A stretch of 49,989 nucleotides of DNA from contig JBDHUC010000015.1 of the NCBI GenBank assembly GCA_039808985.1, positions 1-49,989 on the forward strand, given 5' to 3'. A program made the position numbers and the translations under genes. Shown piece by piece: positions 41,834 to 49,051 of the stretch. The notes under the pieces are model-generated. The model did no database searches. It had not been told where the DNA came from and saw only the letters and a list, made by a program, of their open reading frames with translations. Every line of letters begins with the position of its first letter. Position 1 is the first letter of the stretch. This DNA comes from SXRF01 sp039808985. Lineage in GTDB: Bacteria; Pseudomonadota; Alphaproteobacteria; Rickettsiales; SXRF01.

Positions 41834-42786
41834 ATGCCCCGTTCTGGTTTTACTCTTGTTGAACTATCTGTCGTGTTGGTCATCATAGGGCTGTTGGTGG
41901 GCGGGATTCTGGTGGGGCGGGATTTGATATCGGTCTGATAGTGGGTGGTGTGCTGGTAGGGCGGGATTTGATAAAGGCGGCGGAGATAAGGGCGCAGGTT
42001 TCCCAAATTGAGAAATATAAGACAGCCGTTAACACCTTCCTGCTTAAGTACGGCTACCTTCCAGGCGATATACCCGACCCAACAGCATCAGGATTCGGGT
42101 TTATTCCAAGAGGCCAATATGCTGGAGAGGGAGATGGTAACGGGGTTTTGGAAGGAGTAGTATCCGATGCTGCCAACTCTAACTCAGGCGCAAGGCACAA
42201 TATAGGAGAGCTTACAGTCTTCTGGAGTGATTTAAGCCGTGCTGGCATGGTAGACGGTAACTTTTCGTTAGCAAGCTCTACTCTATCAATACCCAACGCC
42301 TGGTCTGCACCAGCGGATGGCATTATCCCGGAGTCGAAATTGGGAGCTGGTAACTATGTTTATGTCTGGAGTGGAGGTTACGGTGTAGCGTCTTCTTCGG
42401 ATAGGAAAAATTATTTTGGGATTATTAGGGCAAAGGGAGGGCTTAATAATCCTTTCAACGGCGGTGGAGAAACCTATTGGGAGCCGGGCATGACTGTTGG
42501 GCAGGCTTATAATATTGATTTAAAAATTGATGATGGTTATCCCCAGTCAGGAACTGTACAGTCAAACTATATATACGGTGGCGTAATTTGGTGGTCAGCC
42601 GGGGATCATGGAGCTGCCAACGGACATACAGGAAGTTACGCATGGCCATCCATGGGGCCTACTACTGCTGCTACCGCATATGATCAAATAAATTGCTATG
42701 ACAATGACGGCGTAGTGGCCGTTCAGAAATACTCTTTGCGGAACCTGAATTCAGTTAATTGTGCACTTTCTTTCAAGTTCCAGTGA
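41834..42786 (+). pseudogene. Prepilin-type gene P2, frameshifted by a 44-base duplication
   Basis: The start ATG at 41834 gives MPRSGFTLVELSVVLVIIG and then a stop at 41936-41938 after 34 codons. The same helix is encoded again from 41929 in another frame and runs to 42786 with a complete pilin body: TASGFGFIPRGQYAGEGDGNGVLEG, DLKIDDGYPQSG and the end CALSFKFQ. The unit at 41885-41928 is repeated at 41929-41972 with 9 of 44 bases different, so the scar joins two paralogous sequences rather than copying one. As read, the mature protein would lack a leader; it is a silent copy unless reading slips or a recombination repairs it. Confidence 0.85.
41885..41972 (+). repeat. 44-base imperfect duplication inside P2
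   Basis: Copy 1 at 41885-41928 and copy 2 at 41929-41972 both encode an IGLxVGGxLVGRDL-type helix and both end GGGCGGGATTTGAT. They differ at 9 of 44 positions. As 44 is not a multiple of three, the reading frame changes. Confidence 0.85.
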
Positions 42787-42801
42787 TTTAGGCCTACCAT
42801 C

Positions 42802-42825
42802 GCCATCACCTTAATAAACTCTTAA
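42802..42825 (+). repeat. Pilin leader repeat, left of the toxin-antitoxin module
   Basis: A 24-base sequence running from GCCATCACC through TTAATAAACTCTTAA (a perfect TTAA-N7-TTAA box at 42811-42825). It is identical to 43792-43815 on the other side of the module. No pilin start follows at the usual distance. Confidence 0.85.
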
Positions 42826-43009
42826 TAAGTCTTTGGCTGGTTGTCGGTTCATTATAGTCGACACCAGTTCAGCTAACTAGGATAAATTGCCGATTGCCTT
42901 AGTTATTTAATATGATAAAGCGTGATTTGTGAATCATAGAAGGAGGAAATTATCAGCCAAGCCTTGACCCTCCACCTTACCGACTCAGCAGAATCGGTCA
43001 TGTTTTTTG

Positions 43010-43038
43010 TTGACATTGTACTAAATATAGTACATTTT
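43010..43038 (+). promoter_or_regulatory. Promoter / operator of the toxin-antitoxin operon
   Basis: TTGACA at 43010-43015 is a good -35; the -10 (about 43033-43041, rich in T and A) is weaker. A near-perfect palindrome TGTACTAAATATAGTACA (43017-43034) covers the spacer, the usual place for autoregulation by an antitoxin. The toxin start follows after a GGGGGGATAT stretch that can serve as ribosome-binding site. Confidence 0.55.
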
Positions 43039-43049
43039 ATAGGGGGGAT

Positions 43050-43397
43050 ATGCAGAAGAGCAAAAAGATTCAGGCGCGGTTTTATCATACGGAGTTGGGA
43101 GCGAGTCCGGTACTCGAGTGGTTGCGTTCCTTACCGATAAATGACCGACATGCCATTGGCCGGGATTTAGCCCGTGTTGAATTTGGCTTTCCGGTGGGTA
43201 TGCCTCTGTGCCGCGCTTTGGGGCACGGGCTTTGGGAAGTTCGGGTAAACCTGCCGCATGGCCGGATTGCACGGTTGCTGTTTTGTGCAACAGCCGGTGA
43301 ATTGTTTGTGCTGCACGGATTTATTAAGAAGACACAAAAAACCCCAGCGCAAGACTTAGAGCTTGCCAGCAAACGTATGAAGGAGGTGGAAGAATGA
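43050..43397 (+). CDS. RelE/HigB-like toxin (phage Gp49-like family)
   Basis: 115 residues. The sequence fits the Gp49-like/HigB branch of the RelE superfamily: ARFYHTELGASPVLEWLRSLP at the start, then IGRDLARVEFGFPVGMPLCR and ALGHGLWEVRVNLPHGRIARLLF, with LFVLHGFIKKTQKTPAQDLELA at the end. Such toxins cleave mRNA on the ribosome. The toxin gene precedes its antitoxin, as is normal for HigBA-type systems, and overlaps it by 4 bases. It sits inside the prepilin array between two copies of the pilin leader repeat. Confidence 0.88.
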   Translation: MQKSKKIQARFYHTELGASPVLEWLRSLPINDRHAIGRDLARVEFGFPVGMPLCRALGHGLWEVRVNLPHGRIARLLFCATAGELFVLHGFIKKTQKTPAQDLELASKRMKEVEE

Positions 43398-43687
43398 CGA
43401 AAAAACGAAAGAACCCGCATCACGGAACATTGGTCGATGATTGGCTGAAAGAAGAAGGCATTTACGAAGCGGCAAGCCAGCAAGCCATTAAGGAAGTGCT
43501 GGCTTGGCAACTGGCAGAGGAAATGAAAGCGGCGCACATCACTAAAAGCGAAATGGCGCGGCGTATGAAAACCTCGCGCTTTCAGCTTGACCGCGTCCTT
43601 GACCCGAATAATGTTGGTGTGAGCCTGGATGCCTTAAACCGTGCTGCTGCTGCTCTCGGTCGCAAAGTACGGCTTGAACTTGTATGA
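43394..43687 (+). CDS. HTH-type antitoxin (HigA-like, XRE family)
   Basis: 97 residues. The helix-turn-helix lies in the C-terminal half: ITKSEMARRMKTSRFQLDRVLDPNNVGVSL, read in two parts, then ALNRAAAALGRKVRLEL at the end. The N-terminal part (DDWLKEEGIYEAASQQA) should wrap the toxin. It neutralises the toxin and probably represses the promoter at 43010-43038. The stop overlaps the start of a serine-recombinase remnant (ATGA). Confidence 0.88.
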   Translation: MTKKRKNPHHGTLVDDWLKEEGIYEAASQQAIKEVLAWQLAEEMKAAHITKSEMARRMKTSRFQLDRVLDPNNVGVSLDALNRAAAALGRKVRLELV

Positions 43688-43785
43688 AATACGGTTATGC
43701 GCGTGTATCAACTGACGGTCAGAACCCCGATGCAGCCCTGCTGAATTTCAGCCGTGCGACCCTCTGGCGAGCGTTGTATAAGTAA
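43684..43785 (+). pseudogene. Serine recombinase (resolvase) remnant
   Basis: 33 codons: KYGYARVSTDGQNPDAA is the catalytic N-terminus of resolvase/invertase-type recombinases, with the active-site serine in ARVSTD. It is followed at once by FSRATLWRALYK, which looks like a resolvase C-terminal helix-turn-helix. If so, the whole middle is deleted. However, the bases CTGGCGAGCGTTG at 43764-43776 recur at 48948-48960 in the P8-P9 gap, so the tail may instead be ordinary pilin spacer to which the recombinase start has been fused. Confidence 0.7.
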
Positions 43786-43791
43786 TTTCCG

Positions 43792-43815
43792 GCCATCACC
43801 TTAATAAACTCTTAA
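43792..43815 (+). repeat. Pilin leader repeat, right of the toxin-antitoxin module
   Basis: Identical 24-base partner of 42802-42825, 990 bases apart. This copy does lead into a pilin gene (P3). Confidence 0.85.
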
Positions 43816-43816
43816 C
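43801..43816 (+). promoter_or_regulatory. CtrA-like box of prepilin P3
   Basis: Perfect TTAA-N7-TTAAC, ending 48 bases before the P3 start at 43865. Confidence 0.55.
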
Positions 43817-43864
43817 AGATTCCTGTTAGTCTGGCTTGTCTTTAATCATTTTACTATGTTCCCC

Positions 43865-44788
43865 ATGTCCCGTAGCTCAGGTTTCACCCTCGTTGAACTA
43901 TCCATAGTCCTGGTTGTTATAGGCCTTATAATCGGCGGGGTGATGGTGGGGCGGGAGCTGATATTTGCTTCCACTATACGCGCCCAGGCCAGCCAGATTG
44001 AAAGTTATAATACTGCGGTTAATGCATTCCTCATTAAATACGATGCTTTGCCTGGGGATATTCCTGAACCGGCAGCATCAGGGTTTGGCTTTGCCCCAAG
44101 AGGGCAATATGCCGGGGAAGGGGATGGCGACGGTATTATAGAAGGTATTAGCTCAGATGCTGCCGGTCAAAATGATGGCCAGCTCATTCTTGGCGGTGAA
44201 ACCGGGACATTCTGGGTCGATTTGAGCCAGGCAAAACTTATAGAGGGACAATTTAATACTGTTACCCCTACCTGGGGCGGATATATAGCTCCTCAGTACA
44301 CCGGCAAGGTCATGCCTTTTGCCAAAATTGGCGATAATAATTCAATACATGTCTGGAGTGGTGGCTGGAAAGGTTATTCAATGGGTGGTGATGGCAAGAA
44401 CTATTATGAAATCGCCAATTACACCGCAGGCGAAACAGGTGGTATCAGCGGCACAGGCGCTGGCTACCCTATGACGGGCCTAAGCCCGATTCAGGCCTAT
44501 GCTATTGACAGCAAAATAGATGATGGCCTGCCCCAGTCGGGAAAGGTAATTGCAGTTGCGGCATATAATGCAACAGTATATTGGGCGGCAGGAAATATAT
44601 CTATCACTGGAATTACTGGACAGTTTTCCTGGCCGTCTGGTGGTCCTAGCAATGTTAATACGCCAGCTACGGCTAATACCTGCTATGACAATAATAATGT
44701 TAATGGCGCTGTACAGAAATATTCCTTCAGCTCCATAGCGGGTAATGGCAATTATAAAAATTGCTGGATCAGCATCCAGTTCCAATAG
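43865..44788 (+). CDS. Prepilin-type protein P3
   Basis: 307 residues from the ATG at 43865, chosen because it gives the same short leader as the other copies (MSRSSG|FTLVE); an in-frame ATG 9 bases upstream is possible. The body is closest to P2: AASGFGFAPRGQYAGEGDGDGIIEG near 65-90, then TFWVDLSQAKLIEGQF, an IHVWSGGWKG segment, YAIDSKIDDGLPQSGKV and a final CWISIQFQ preceded by another Cys about 33 residues earlier. The acidic loop EGDGDGIIEG resembles an EF-hand-like calcium site. Confidence 0.92.
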   Translation: MSRSSGFTLVELSIVLVVIGLIIGGVMVGRELIFASTIRAQASQIESYNTAVNAFLIKYDALPGDIPEPAASGFGFAPRGQYAGEGDGDGIIEGISSDAAGQNDGQLILGGETGTFWVDLSQAKLIEGQFNTVTPTWGGYIAPQYTGKVMPFAKIGDNNSIHVWSGGWKGYSMGGDGKNYYEIANYTAGETGGISGTGAGYPMTGLSPIQAYAIDSKIDDGLPQSGKVIAVAAYNATVYWAAGNISITGITGQFSWPSGGPSNVNTPATANTCYDNNNVNGAVQKYSFSSIAGNGNYKNCWISIQFQ

Positions 44789-44809
44789 CTTTATTGTTTT
44801 GTTAACTCT

Positions 44810-44825
44810 TTCATGAATCTTTAAC
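44810..44825 (+). promoter_or_regulatory. CtrA-like box of prepilin P4
   Basis: TTCA-N7-TTAAC, one mismatch, ending 47 bases before the start; the downstream GCTAAACTG and TTGTCATTAACC blocks are also kept. Confidence 0.5.
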
Positions 44826-44872
44826 AGTTTTCTGCTAAACTGATTTGTCATTAACCATTTTGCCATTGTCCC

Positions 44873-45736
44873 ATGTCCCATCGCTCCGGTTTTACCCTCG
44901 TTGAACTATCCATCGTCCTGGTGATTATCGGGTTGATAATAGGCGGTGTGCTGGTAGGGAAGGATTTGATAAAGGCGGCGGAGCTTAAAACTATCATAAG
45001 TGATAAAGAGAAATATATTTCTGCCATAAATACTTTTCGTACAAAATATGGTGAACCCCCCGGCGATATGAAACAAGCCACGGCAGTCTGGGGCGCTGTA
45101 GGTGGCAATGCTTCCGATAATTATACGGATAGCTGCTATGCCACTTTCAGCCCGGATGAAAAAAGCCTAACCTGCAATGGCAATGGCGATGGAAAGATAG
45201 CAAATTGCGGGGGCACCCAGTTCTGGGAATTGCTGTGCAGTAATTATGAAAATACGCTTATCTGGGAGCAACTGGCGAACGCGAAATTGATTCAGGGCGC
45301 TTATTATTTTTACCACAACCCTAACCTCCCTGTAGGACGTGGGCCAATTCTCACTGTTGGCTTAAATATTCCGGCCTCCAGAATATCTGCTGATGCTGGC
45401 TGGTCCTTATTATATGTAAATTCTTCTGATACATTTTTCCCTCCGGGGGTATATGGCAATACGTTATTCTATGGTGGTGGTTCCCCGGATAATAATGGTG
45501 ATTACCGTGACATGCCTCTTTATTCAACTCTTACAACGCTGGATGCGTTTAACATAGATAGCAAAATAGATGATGGAAAGCCCGGAACCGGGACAGTTTC
45601 AGCCTTGCCAAAAAGTAATGGTCTTAGTGATGTTTTTACTCCTAATTGCTCAACCAGCAGCACAGCATCAACCGCAATTTATAACTTAACAGCCGCTGGC
45701 CCACAATGCAGCCTTATATTTAGCAAAATATTTTGA
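44873..45736 (+). CDS. Prepilin-type protein P4
   Basis: 287 residues. Leader MSHRSG, cleavage site G|FTLVE and helix ending GVLVGKDLIKAAELK. KYGEPPGDMKQ follows near 58, then NGNGDGKIANCGG (acidic loop), LANAKLIQGAYYF, FNIDSKIDDGKPGTGTV and a last cysteine in CSLIFSKIF. Its first 111 bases differ from those of P5 at only one position, although the genes diverge completely afterwards. Confidence 0.92.
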   Translation: MSHRSGFTLVELSIVLVIIGLIIGGVLVGKDLIKAAELKTIISDKEKYISAINTFRTKYGEPPGDMKQATAVWGAVGGNASDNYTDSCYATFSPDEKSLTCNGNGDGKIANCGGTQFWELLCSNYENTLIWEQLANAKLIQGAYYFYHNPNLPVGRGPILTVGLNIPASRISADAGWSLLYVNSSDTFFPPGVYGNTLFYGGGSPDNNGDYRDMPLYSTLTTLDAFNIDSKIDDGKPGTGTVSALPKSNGLSDVFTPNCSTSSTASTAIYNLTAAGPQCSLIFSKIF

Positions 45737-45768
45737 GATTTCTCATTTGTTTTGCAATGCTTTAAATA

Positions 45769-45783
45769 TTCATAAATACTTAA
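45769..45783 (+). promoter_or_regulatory. CtrA-like box of prepilin P5
   Basis: TTCA-N7-TTAA, one mismatch, ending 51 bases before the start. The rest of this leader has diverged from the other copies. Confidence 0.4.
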
Positions 45784-45834
45784 TTAGTTTTTGATAGGTT
45801 GTGATATATTAACAAATTTCCATTTCATATATCC

Positions 45835-46186
45835 ATGTCCCATCGCTCCGGTTTTACCCTCGTTGAACTATCCATCGTCCTGGTGATTATCGGGTTGATA
45901 ATAGGCGGTGTACTGGTAGGGAAGGATTTGATAAAGGCGGCGGAGATAAGGGCTGCCATTTCAAATCTCCAGCAACTGGAATCCGGCACTGAGTCCTGTG
46001 CAGGCAAGGCAAATTGATGAAAAAATAGATGACGGGAAGCCGCTTACCGGTAAGTTCATGGGGCTGGACTCAACAAAGGCAGATAGCTCAGGGGTTACGA
46101 GCTGGATAGCCAATAACTGCGTCACGGCAGGAGCATATAACCGCAATGAGGATTTCACCTGCCGCGCCCTGTATTATCTAAAGTAG
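45835..46186 (+). pseudogene. Prepilin-type gene P5, internal deletion with frameshift
   Basis: Codons 1-50 give a normal leader and helix (MSHRSGFTLVEL to ISNLQQLES). At about 45980 the sequence jumps, in another frame, to the 3' end of a pilin gene: read in the right frame it continues ALSPVQARQIDEKIDDG, GLDSTKADSSG and FTCRALYYLK, stopping at 46186. The 3' part closely matches P8. About 400 bases of pilin body are missing compared with intact copies. The first frame stops at 46017, so only a 60-residue peptide could be made. Confidence 0.88.
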
Positions 46187-46214
46187 CCATAGCTTCTTGC
46201 CGTTCCCTTACATT

Positions 46215-46230
46215 TTAATAAACCCTTAAC
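46215..46230 (+). promoter_or_regulatory. CtrA-like box of prepilin P6
   Basis: Perfect TTAA-N7-TTAAC, ending 47 bases before the start; followed by the same AAGTTGCTGCTAAACTG block as in front of P2. Confidence 0.55.
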
Positions 46231-46277
46231 AAGTTGCTGCTAAACTGATTTGTCATTAACCATTTTGCCATTGTCCC

Positions 46278-47180
46278 ATGTCCCGCCGTCTTGGTTTCAC
46301 CCTCGTTGAACTGTCCATAGTACTGGTTGTTATAGGCCTTATAGTGGGCGGTGTTATGGTGGGGTGCGATTTGATAAAGGCGGCGGAGATCCGTGCGACC
46401 ATTTCCCAAATTGAGAAATACAAGACAGCGGCTAATACATTCAAACTTAAATATGAATATTTGCCAGGAGATATTTTATCAAGCAAAGCAGCTCAGATTG
46501 GGCTAAAAACATTTAGCGGTGCTGCCGCTGGTATACAAGGAAGAAGGGACGGAAACGGAGTTATAGAAGGATACTATGATAGCAGCCCACCATCATTATA
46601 TGCTGGTTCTATAGCAGCTATAGGGGAAACCTGCCTGTTTTGGGTTGATTTGACTGGGGCCAGCGGAGTAAATGTTAATTTGATTGAAGGAAATTATATT
46701 GGGTCAACGGCAGGAGTGGCACAGAATGATGGAATCTGCAGCTTGGGCGTAAGTTTTACAACAGGAGAGCATATTAACGATTATTTTCCAAAAGCAAAAA
46801 TTGGCAATGGCAATTACGTTTATGTCTGGAGTGGTGGCGGTCAAGGAAATCCAAACCCAACCAATAATAACGGTATCAATTATTTCGGTATAGGAAAGGT
46901 TTATCAGATAAATGGATTTTCTTTTATAGATTCAACAGACGAAGGGATTAGCCCTAATGATGCATATATGATTGATAGCAAAATTGATGATGGAATACCT
47001 ATGACAGGTTCTGTCACAACATTGTACACAGGCTCTTGGGTTTTGTTGTCTGAAAATGAGTGGAACCCCGCCATTACCAGCTCTACAGTTAAGTGTTTTA
47101 ACCAAAATGTAGGCGGTAATAGTTTTTATTTCAGGCAAAACCCCAACACAAACTGCGCTCTTTCTTTCAAATTCCAGTGA
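46278..47180 (+). CDS. Prepilin-type protein P6
   Basis: 300 residues. Leader MSRRLG, then the FTLVE helix with an unusual Cys in VGCDLIKAAE where other copies have Lys or Arg. KYEYLPGDILSSKAA near 58-72 is nearly the same as in P9. RRDGNGVIEGYYD is the acidic loop; CLFWVDLTGAS, an AKIGNGNYVYVWSGGG segment, YMIDSKIDDGIPMTG and the end CALSFKFQ follow. The DNA from about 46386 to 46493 is also nearly identical to that of P9. Confidence 0.92.
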   Translation: MSRRLGFTLVELSIVLVVIGLIVGGVMVGCDLIKAAEIRATISQIEKYKTAANTFKLKYEYLPGDILSSKAAQIGLKTFSGAAAGIQGRRDGNGVIEGYYDSSPPSLYAGSIAAIGETCLFWVDLTGASGVNVNLIEGNYIGSTAGVAQNDGICSLGVSFTTGEHINDYFPKAKIGNGNYVYVWSGGGQGNPNPTNNNGINYFGIGKVYQINGFSFIDSTDEGISPNDAYMIDSKIDDGIPMTGSVTTLYTGSWVLLSENEWNPAITSSTVKCFNQNVGGNSFYFRQNPNTNCALSFKFQ

Positions 47181-47207
47181 TGCAGCCCCTACTGCTTGCC
47201 ATCCCCC

Positions 47208-47222
47208 TTAATAAACTCTTAA
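47208..47222 (+). promoter_or_regulatory. CtrA-like box of prepilin P7
   Basis: Perfect TTAA-N7-TTAA, ending 47 bases before the start. Confidence 0.55.
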
Positions 47223-47269
47223 TAAATCCCTGCTAAACTGGTTTATCTTCAACCGCTTGCCGCTGTACT

Positions 47270-48142
47270 ATGTCCCGTCGTCTTGGTTTCACCCTCATTG
47301 AACTATCCATAGTCCTTGTGATTATCGGGCTGGTCATTGGTGGTGTACTGGTTGGGAAGGATTTGATAGTTTCAGCAGGAAACCGCGCCTATATATCCCA
47401 ATTGCAAAGATATAGTACGGCAACCAATGCCTTTAAGATCAAATATGGATGCCTGCCCGGCGATTGCCCTATCGCCACCCAGATCGGGCTGCAAGATAAT
47501 GGCGATGGCAACGGCTTTGTTTCTGGCCTGCAAGGGTGGCCAAGCAATAACCTTTTTGATTACAAAATCACTGCAACTGACGCTACTACTATTGTGCAGT
47601 TAGATTGCTGCGGCGGAGAAGAGGGGCAGCATTACTGGGACCATTTGCGTATGTCGCACTTTATACCCGAATATAATAATACTTTGATGGTCGCAGACGG
47701 CGTAGGCGCCGGTATGCCCTTGCCAGCCGCCAGGAATGACGGCTCCGGGATTGTGCTGGTTGCGTGGAACGGCAAGCATTATTTCCGTTCCGGTGCAAGG
47801 ATGACGCATCTTGGAGGCAACGTATTGTGGTCGTTGAATTTTTCACCGGTTGACGCCAATTATATCTATAATAAATTAGGCGGAACATCTATAACCACCA
47901 GCAATAGCTATGCTGGACTTAACCCGGATAATCTTGGGAAAGAGCGTGTTATCATAAGCGGAACGATAAACACATGGCAATATTCCGGCGTGTGGTATGA
48001 CACTACATTCTGGAGTTTCCAAAGCCAGGGAACGGGCGGGGCAAGCGCGGATTACTGCGTTGATAACAGCACAACCCCGGCAAGGTTTAATATGAGAAAT
48101 TCCAAGATCCTTTGCGGTCTTATTATTATGGCCGATTTTTAG
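47270..48142 (+). CDS. Prepilin-type protein P7, divergent member
   Basis: 290 residues. Leader MSRRLG and FTLIE (Ile in place of Val) start the helix. KYGCLPGDCPIATQIG puts it in the GDCP subgroup with P1 and P8. The acidic loop is NGDGNGFVSG, close to GDCP. It is the only intact copy without the KIDDG motif; the equivalent place reads FSPVDANYIYNKLGG. It ends with a cysteine pair and CGLIIMADF. The DCCGGEEGQHYWDHL segment in the middle has no counterpart in the others. Confidence 0.9.
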   Translation: MSRRLGFTLIELSIVLVIIGLVIGGVLVGKDLIVSAGNRAYISQLQRYSTATNAFKIKYGCLPGDCPIATQIGLQDNGDGNGFVSGLQGWPSNNLFDYKITATDATTIVQLDCCGGEEGQHYWDHLRMSHFIPEYNNTLMVADGVGAGMPLPAARNDGSGIVLVAWNGKHYFRSGARMTHLGGNVLWSLNFSPVDANYIYNKLGGTSITTSNSYAGLNPDNLGKERVIISGTINTWQYSGVWYDTTFWSFQSQGTGGASADYCVDNSTTPARFNMRNSKILCGLIIMADF

Positions 48143-48207
48143 GCTGGTTGTTGGAGGGTATCTAATCTAATCTGGCTATAATAATTAAATCTATTTATTG
48201 TTTTCCT

Positions 48208-48936
48208 ATGAAATATTGCTCTCGCTTAGGTTTCACCCTCGTTGAACTGTCCATCGTCCTCGTGATTATTGGGCTGATGGTCGGCGGGGTGCTGGTGGGG
48301 CGTGTGCTTATTCAGCAGGCGCAAGTCCGCGCTGCCGCTTCCCAGCTTCAGCAGATGGAAACCGCTTACAGGACATTCCAGACCAAATATAGCTGCATCA
48401 TGGGCGACTGCCCGAACGCCACCGATTTTTTTGGAACTAATTATATGTCTTATGCCTGCACTATGCCTAACGGAAATGGTAATGGCGATGGCAATGGATT
48501 GATAGACTCTGGTGGCGGGGGATTTTGGCATTGTGAAAATCAGCAGGCATCTAAATCATTATCATTAGCAAATTTATTACCTACTTCACTTACTAATGCT
48601 TGCATAAGCTGGGCGGGAGTATTTCAGGGGATTAATAACTCATGCACTATTTTCTATAAAGATGATTTAAATGGTCAAGTTACACCAATCAAAGTTAACA
48701 CTATCGCTTGGTTAGGATACGAACCAATTAGTGGTATCCTTAAAGCAGCAGCCCTAAGCCCGGTACAAGCTCGTTTGATAGATGAAAAAATTGATGATGG
48801 AAAGTCAGCTACAGGAAAGTTCAGGGGGCTAGATTACTTTGCAAATTCCGGCATTGTCGCCAATTCCTGCTCAACTTCTGGTGTCTATAACCTGAACGAA
48901 GATTTCACCTGCCGCGCCCTGTACTATCTGAAGTAG
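48208..48936 (+). CDS. Prepilin-type protein P8
   Basis: 242 residues, the shortest intact copy. The leader MKYCSRLG is longer and includes a Cys. After the FTLVE helix come KYSCIMGDCPNATDFFG near 58-75 (as in P1), NGNGDGNGLIDSGGG (acidic loop), LSPVQARLIDEKIDDG and the end FTCRALYYLK. The 3' end is nearly identical in DNA to that of the broken P5. No clear TTAA-N7-TTAA box lies in its 65-base leader, so it may be read through from P7 or use another promoter. Confidence 0.91.
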   Translation: MKYCSRLGFTLVELSIVLVIIGLMVGGVLVGRVLIQQAQVRAAASQLQQMETAYRTFQTKYSCIMGDCPNATDFFGTNYMSYACTMPNGNGNGDGNGLIDSGGGGFWHCENQQASKSLSLANLLPTSLTNACISWAGVFQGINNSCTIFYKDDLNGQVTPIKVNTIAWLGYEPISGILKAAALSPVQARLIDEKIDDGKSATGKFRGLDYFANSGIVANSCSTSGVYNLNEDFTCRALYYLK

Positions 48937-48986
48937 CCGTATTTGTCCTGGCGAGCGTTGCAGTCGTGATTTCCCCAGCACTCTCA

Positions 48987-49002
48987 TTAATAAAACCTTA
49001 AC
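48987..49002 (+). promoter_or_regulatory. CtrA-like box of prepilin P9
   Basis: Perfect TTAA-N7-TTAAC, ending 49 bases before the start; upstream of it the stretch 48948-48960 matches the region before P3. Confidence 0.55.
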
Positions 49003-49051
49003 AAAATCCTGTTACGCTAGCGCATCATTAACAAGTTTCCGCACATCGCAG

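Noticed and set aside
41834..42786. Programmed frameshift that would rescue P2
   Set aside because: No slippery heptamer or downstream structure was found at the junction, and the imperfect duplication explains the frame change better.
42787..43790. Insertion sequence or integron carrying the toxin-antitoxin module
   Set aside because: No transposase, terminal inverted repeats, attC site or integrase was found; only direct pilin-leader repeats and a recombinase remnant flank it.
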